The notes beneath the pieces are model-generated. The model did no database searches and was not told the origin of the DNA. It was given only the letters and a program-made list of their open reading frames with translations. This document shows positions 28,614 to 30,116 of a stretch of 30,116 bases of DNA, piece by piece. Each line of letters opens with the position of its first letter. The first letter of the stretch is position 1. Position numbers and translations under genes: made by a program. Origin of the DNA: a virus. Where the stretch lies: the IMG/VR virus record IMGVR_UViG_3300042465_003308, positions 1-30,116 of that record; one strand, 5' to 3'.

Positions 28614-29150
28614 TCATTCGCAACTCCATTTCACAGAAGATGCGGTTAGATTAGACGGCCATTGCGTTTCTGTAAAAGACTTATCTTCGAACACCAGCAT
28701 GTTTGTTGGAAGGATGATCAGCCGTCCGTTGTCGAGCGCGCAAAACATAAACTCTTTTGATTGCGAGGGGTCCTCCGTGTAGCCGTCATTGATCGGAATT
28801 GCGGTGAATAAGTAATGCCCTTCTCCGTGGTGCTTGGTGTGAATGCGGAGTCGTCGAAGGAAAGTGTATTCGATGGTTGAGAATTCATGCCCGTAACAAT
28901 TCCAAATCTGTGCGTCTTTCGGCTCCCAAGAAGCCTCTGGTTGCTCCGTGAAGGCGAGTGCTTGAGGCGGAACGCCTCGATACACCGCGCCACATTCAAG
29001 CATAACATGACAGCCCCATGTGCGACCGGGATGGCTGTGAAGGCCAAACCAAGCACAAGGCTCCAGCCCGCTTCCGTTTTTTCGGACAAATTTTGACTCC
29101 ACAAAACAATAAATGTGTTTTGGAAGATTACCGGAAGCTGAATAAATCAC
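28614..29150 (-). CDS. 178-aa phage protein of unknown function, GTG start
   Basis: The start is taken as GTG 29150, which overlaps the preceding TGA as GTGA; a longer frame to 29219 would lie in the previous gene. The N-terminal half contains YSASGNLPKHIYCFVESKF, LEPCAWFGLHSHPGRTWGCH and LECGAVYRGVPPQALAF, a pattern with many Trp, His, Cys and Gly residues that I associate with unannotated phage proteins. The C-terminal half is alpha/beta and ends in Cys-Glu. Cys/His residues could bind metal, but no defined motif is seen. Last gene of the upstream leftward cluster. Confidence 0.68.
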   Translation of the reverse strand: MIYSASGNLPKHIYCFVESKFVRKNGSGLEPCAWFGLHSHPGRTWGCHVMLECGAVYRGVPPQALAFTEQPEASWEPKDAQIWNCYGHEFSTIEYTFLRRLRIHTKHHGEGHYLFTAIPINDGYTEDPSQSKEFMFCALDNGRLIILPTNMLVFEDKSFTETQWPSNLTASSVKWSCE

Positions 29151-29350
29151 GGAGTGTAAGCCTTTCGAATTGCAGATGCAGCGTTGGGCGCAAAAACGTC
29201 TTCTGCGATTTGCGCGCATTCTTCTCTAATCTGCGGCTCGATGTAGTCGTAAGCGATCTGGGAAATGTCTCGCATGGTGAAGTATGTGGGAGCTTCGTCA
29301 AGGAGTGTTGCAAGACGTTCGATCATTGCTGACTTCTGGTGTGGCGTCAT
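29147..29350 (-). CDS. 67-aa helical phage protein, unknown function
   Basis: Start ATG 29350 has AGGAG 7 nt upstream, which supports it despite a 53-nt overlap with the DnaA-like gene. The C-terminal part, REECAQIAEDV then AASAIRKAY, is a common ending of small phage proteins of unknown role. There is no membrane segment or metal site. It is coupled by GTGA to the next gene. Confidence 0.68.
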   Translation of the reverse strand: MTPHQKSAMIERLATLLDEAPTYFTMRDISQIAYDYIEPQIREECAQIAEDVFAPNAASAIRKAYTP

Positions 29351-29756
29351 TGGTGCTCTCCTCTCTCACTCGCCTTCTTCCGTAATAGGCGTAGATGACT
29401 GTGGTGTGGTCTTTGTTGATCGCTCTACCTATTCGAGGAAATGATGCGTCGGTTTCGTTTCGTGCGCGCTTTACGAATTCCGATCTTGCGAGCACCAGCA
29501 CTTTGTTCCGCTTTTTGCCTACGAGTTCGTTTGGGATCACGCGGTATGAAAGGCAGACTTCAAGCATGATCCTTCGCAATGAGTCCGGCATTGGAGGCAG
29601 CTCATTGATCTGATCTTTCTCAAACTTAATCAGCACCGTGTTCGGCGGCACGATGTATGCCCATGACGTTCTGCTCGGTGCAGATTTTGGTGGTTTTCGT
29701 TTGTAGGTTTTGGCGCGTTTGGAAGGTTCCCATCCAGCGTAACGGAATAGTTGCAT
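29298..29756 (-). CDS. Stand-alone DnaA domain IV-like DNA-binding protein
   Basis: 152 residues. Residues about 66-128 match DnaA domain IV: VCLSYRVIPNELVGKKRNK, VLARSEFVKRA, FPRIGRAINKDHTTVIYAY; the KDHTTVIYA block is the DnaA signature motif with helix-turn-helix and basic residues that read the DnaA box. The N-terminal 60 residues are Lys/Pro-rich and contain no AAA+ ATPase, so it cannot melt DNA alone. The C-terminal tail is polar. It may mark a phage origin or compete with host DnaA. The start shares one base with the preceding stop. Confidence 0.83.
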   Translation of the reverse strand: MQLFRYAGWEPSKRAKTYKRKPPKSAPSRTSWAYIVPPNTVLIKFEKDQINELPPMPDSLRRIMLEVCLSYRVIPNELVGKKRNKVLVLARSEFVKRARNETDASFPRIGRAINKDHTTVIYAYYGRRRVREESTNDATPEVSNDRTSCNTP

Positions 29757-29971
29757 TATTCATCACCCCCAAGTAATCGTTTTCCTCGCCGGATTGCTTC
29801 TTCAAATGATATGCTGCGGTCGTAGTAATCTCGACTAACAAACCATTGAAGGCAATGACGTAGTTCTTTTTCGCGCTGATTATAATCCTCAAATGCTCGG
29901 CGGAGAACGGCGAGTTCAAAATCCTTTTCTTCCAGCATTCGTGTAAGACGTTCGATGTCTCCCTGACTCAC
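29756..29971 (-). CDS. 71-aa coiled-coil protein, GTG start
   Basis: I choose GTG 29971, which overlaps the TGA of the upstream gene as GTGA. An alternative GTG at 30007 would overlap that gene by 40 nt. The protein is mostly one charged helix with heptad character (DIERLTRMLEEKDFELAVLR) followed by FVSRDYYDRSISFEEAIRRG. No family is recognised. It precedes the DnaA-like gene with a one-base stop/start overlap and could be a partner of it, but this is speculation. Confidence 0.6.
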   Translation of the reverse strand: MSQGDIERLTRMLEEKDFELAVLRRAFEDYNQREKELRHCLQWFVSRDYYDRSISFEEAIRRGKRLLGGDE

Positions 29972-30116
29972 AGCTTTGGCTCTTTCTCCGTCTGGGTCAG
30001 CACACACTTCGTCACAATGCTGCGTTCGAGCTTTCGCATGTCGGTGCGCGCCTTTTCACAGGCGCTCCAGTCATAAAATGGCACGAAAGTCGCCCCGCCG
30101 ATGTGGATCACGAATA
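29968..30116 (-). CDS. C-terminal part of an unknown protein (partial)
   Basis: A frame open to the right edge of the window reads leftward and ends at TGA 29970-29968. The visible 48 residues include FVIHIGGATFVPFYDWSACE and RKLERSIVTKCVLTQTEKEP. The stop/start overlap with the next gene (GTGA) supports it as coding. Alternation of strand and helix suggests a compact domain. No family assigned; the N-terminus lies outside the window. Confidence 0.5.
   Translation of the reverse strand, partial: FVIHIGGATFVPFYDWSACEKARTDMRKLERSIVTKCVLTQTEKEPKL

Overview
The window is a contiguous piece of a tailed-phage genome with a podovirus-type (short-tailed, P22-like head) virion module and a family-A DNA polymerase replication module. 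Base composition is near balanced. The head genes are clearly of the P22 lineage (portal, scaffold, coat, gp4-type and gp10-type tail-tube proteins). The replication genes (DnaA-domain protein, Sak4-like ATPase, Cas4/RecB-like nuclease, UDG-exonuclease, Pol A, P-loop helicase-like ATPase) and a DUF7220 membrane protein resemble those of environmental podophages, probably of alphaproteobacteria; that host guess is inference only. No integrase, repressor, tRNA, CRISPR array or insertion sequence was found, so lifestyle cannot be settled from this window.

Layout. Positions 1-18168 read rightward and form a tightly packed late operon. In order: the end of an unknown gene, a holin-like membrane protein, a Lys-rich 51-aa protein, large terminase, portal, three proteins of unknown function, scaffold, a 157-nt structured leader, major coat protein, a hairpin, a small coiled-coil protein, gp4-like adaptor, a small beta-type protein, gp10-like tail protein, an 83-aa protein, three ejection-type proteins (the last with a lytic-transglycosylase-like N-terminus) and a tail-collar fibre. 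Positions 18212-30116 read leftward and converge on the late operon at about 18.2 kb. From right to left: an upstream cluster at 28.6-30.1 kb that includes a stand-alone DnaA domain IV protein; a near-consensus sigma70-type promoter at 28510-28537; an early protein; a 307-nt non-coding hairpin array; four small proteins including a ribbon-helix-helix candidate; then the replication/recombination block.

How it works together. The leftward block can supply replication initiation (DnaA-like), annealing and recombination (Sak4-like ATPase, SSB-like protein, PD-(D/E)XK Fe-S nuclease), modification (ParB-methyltransferase fusion), nucleotide-pool control (MazG-like), uracil surveillance and proofreading (UDG-exo) and synthesis (Pol A plus P-loop ATPase). 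The rightward block packages DNA, builds the capsid and tail, ejects DNA and lyses the cell.

Main points for a second look: the 3'-5' exonuclease domain of the polymerase is divided between two genes, with Exo I and II fused to a uracil-DNA glycosylase and Exo III on the polymerase, and two small membrane-protein genes sit between them. Two very small membrane peptides (38 and 24 aa) fill gaps exactly with stop/start overlaps or near-abutting ends. There is also the hairpin array at 27.6-27.9 kb and the structured leader before the coat gene.
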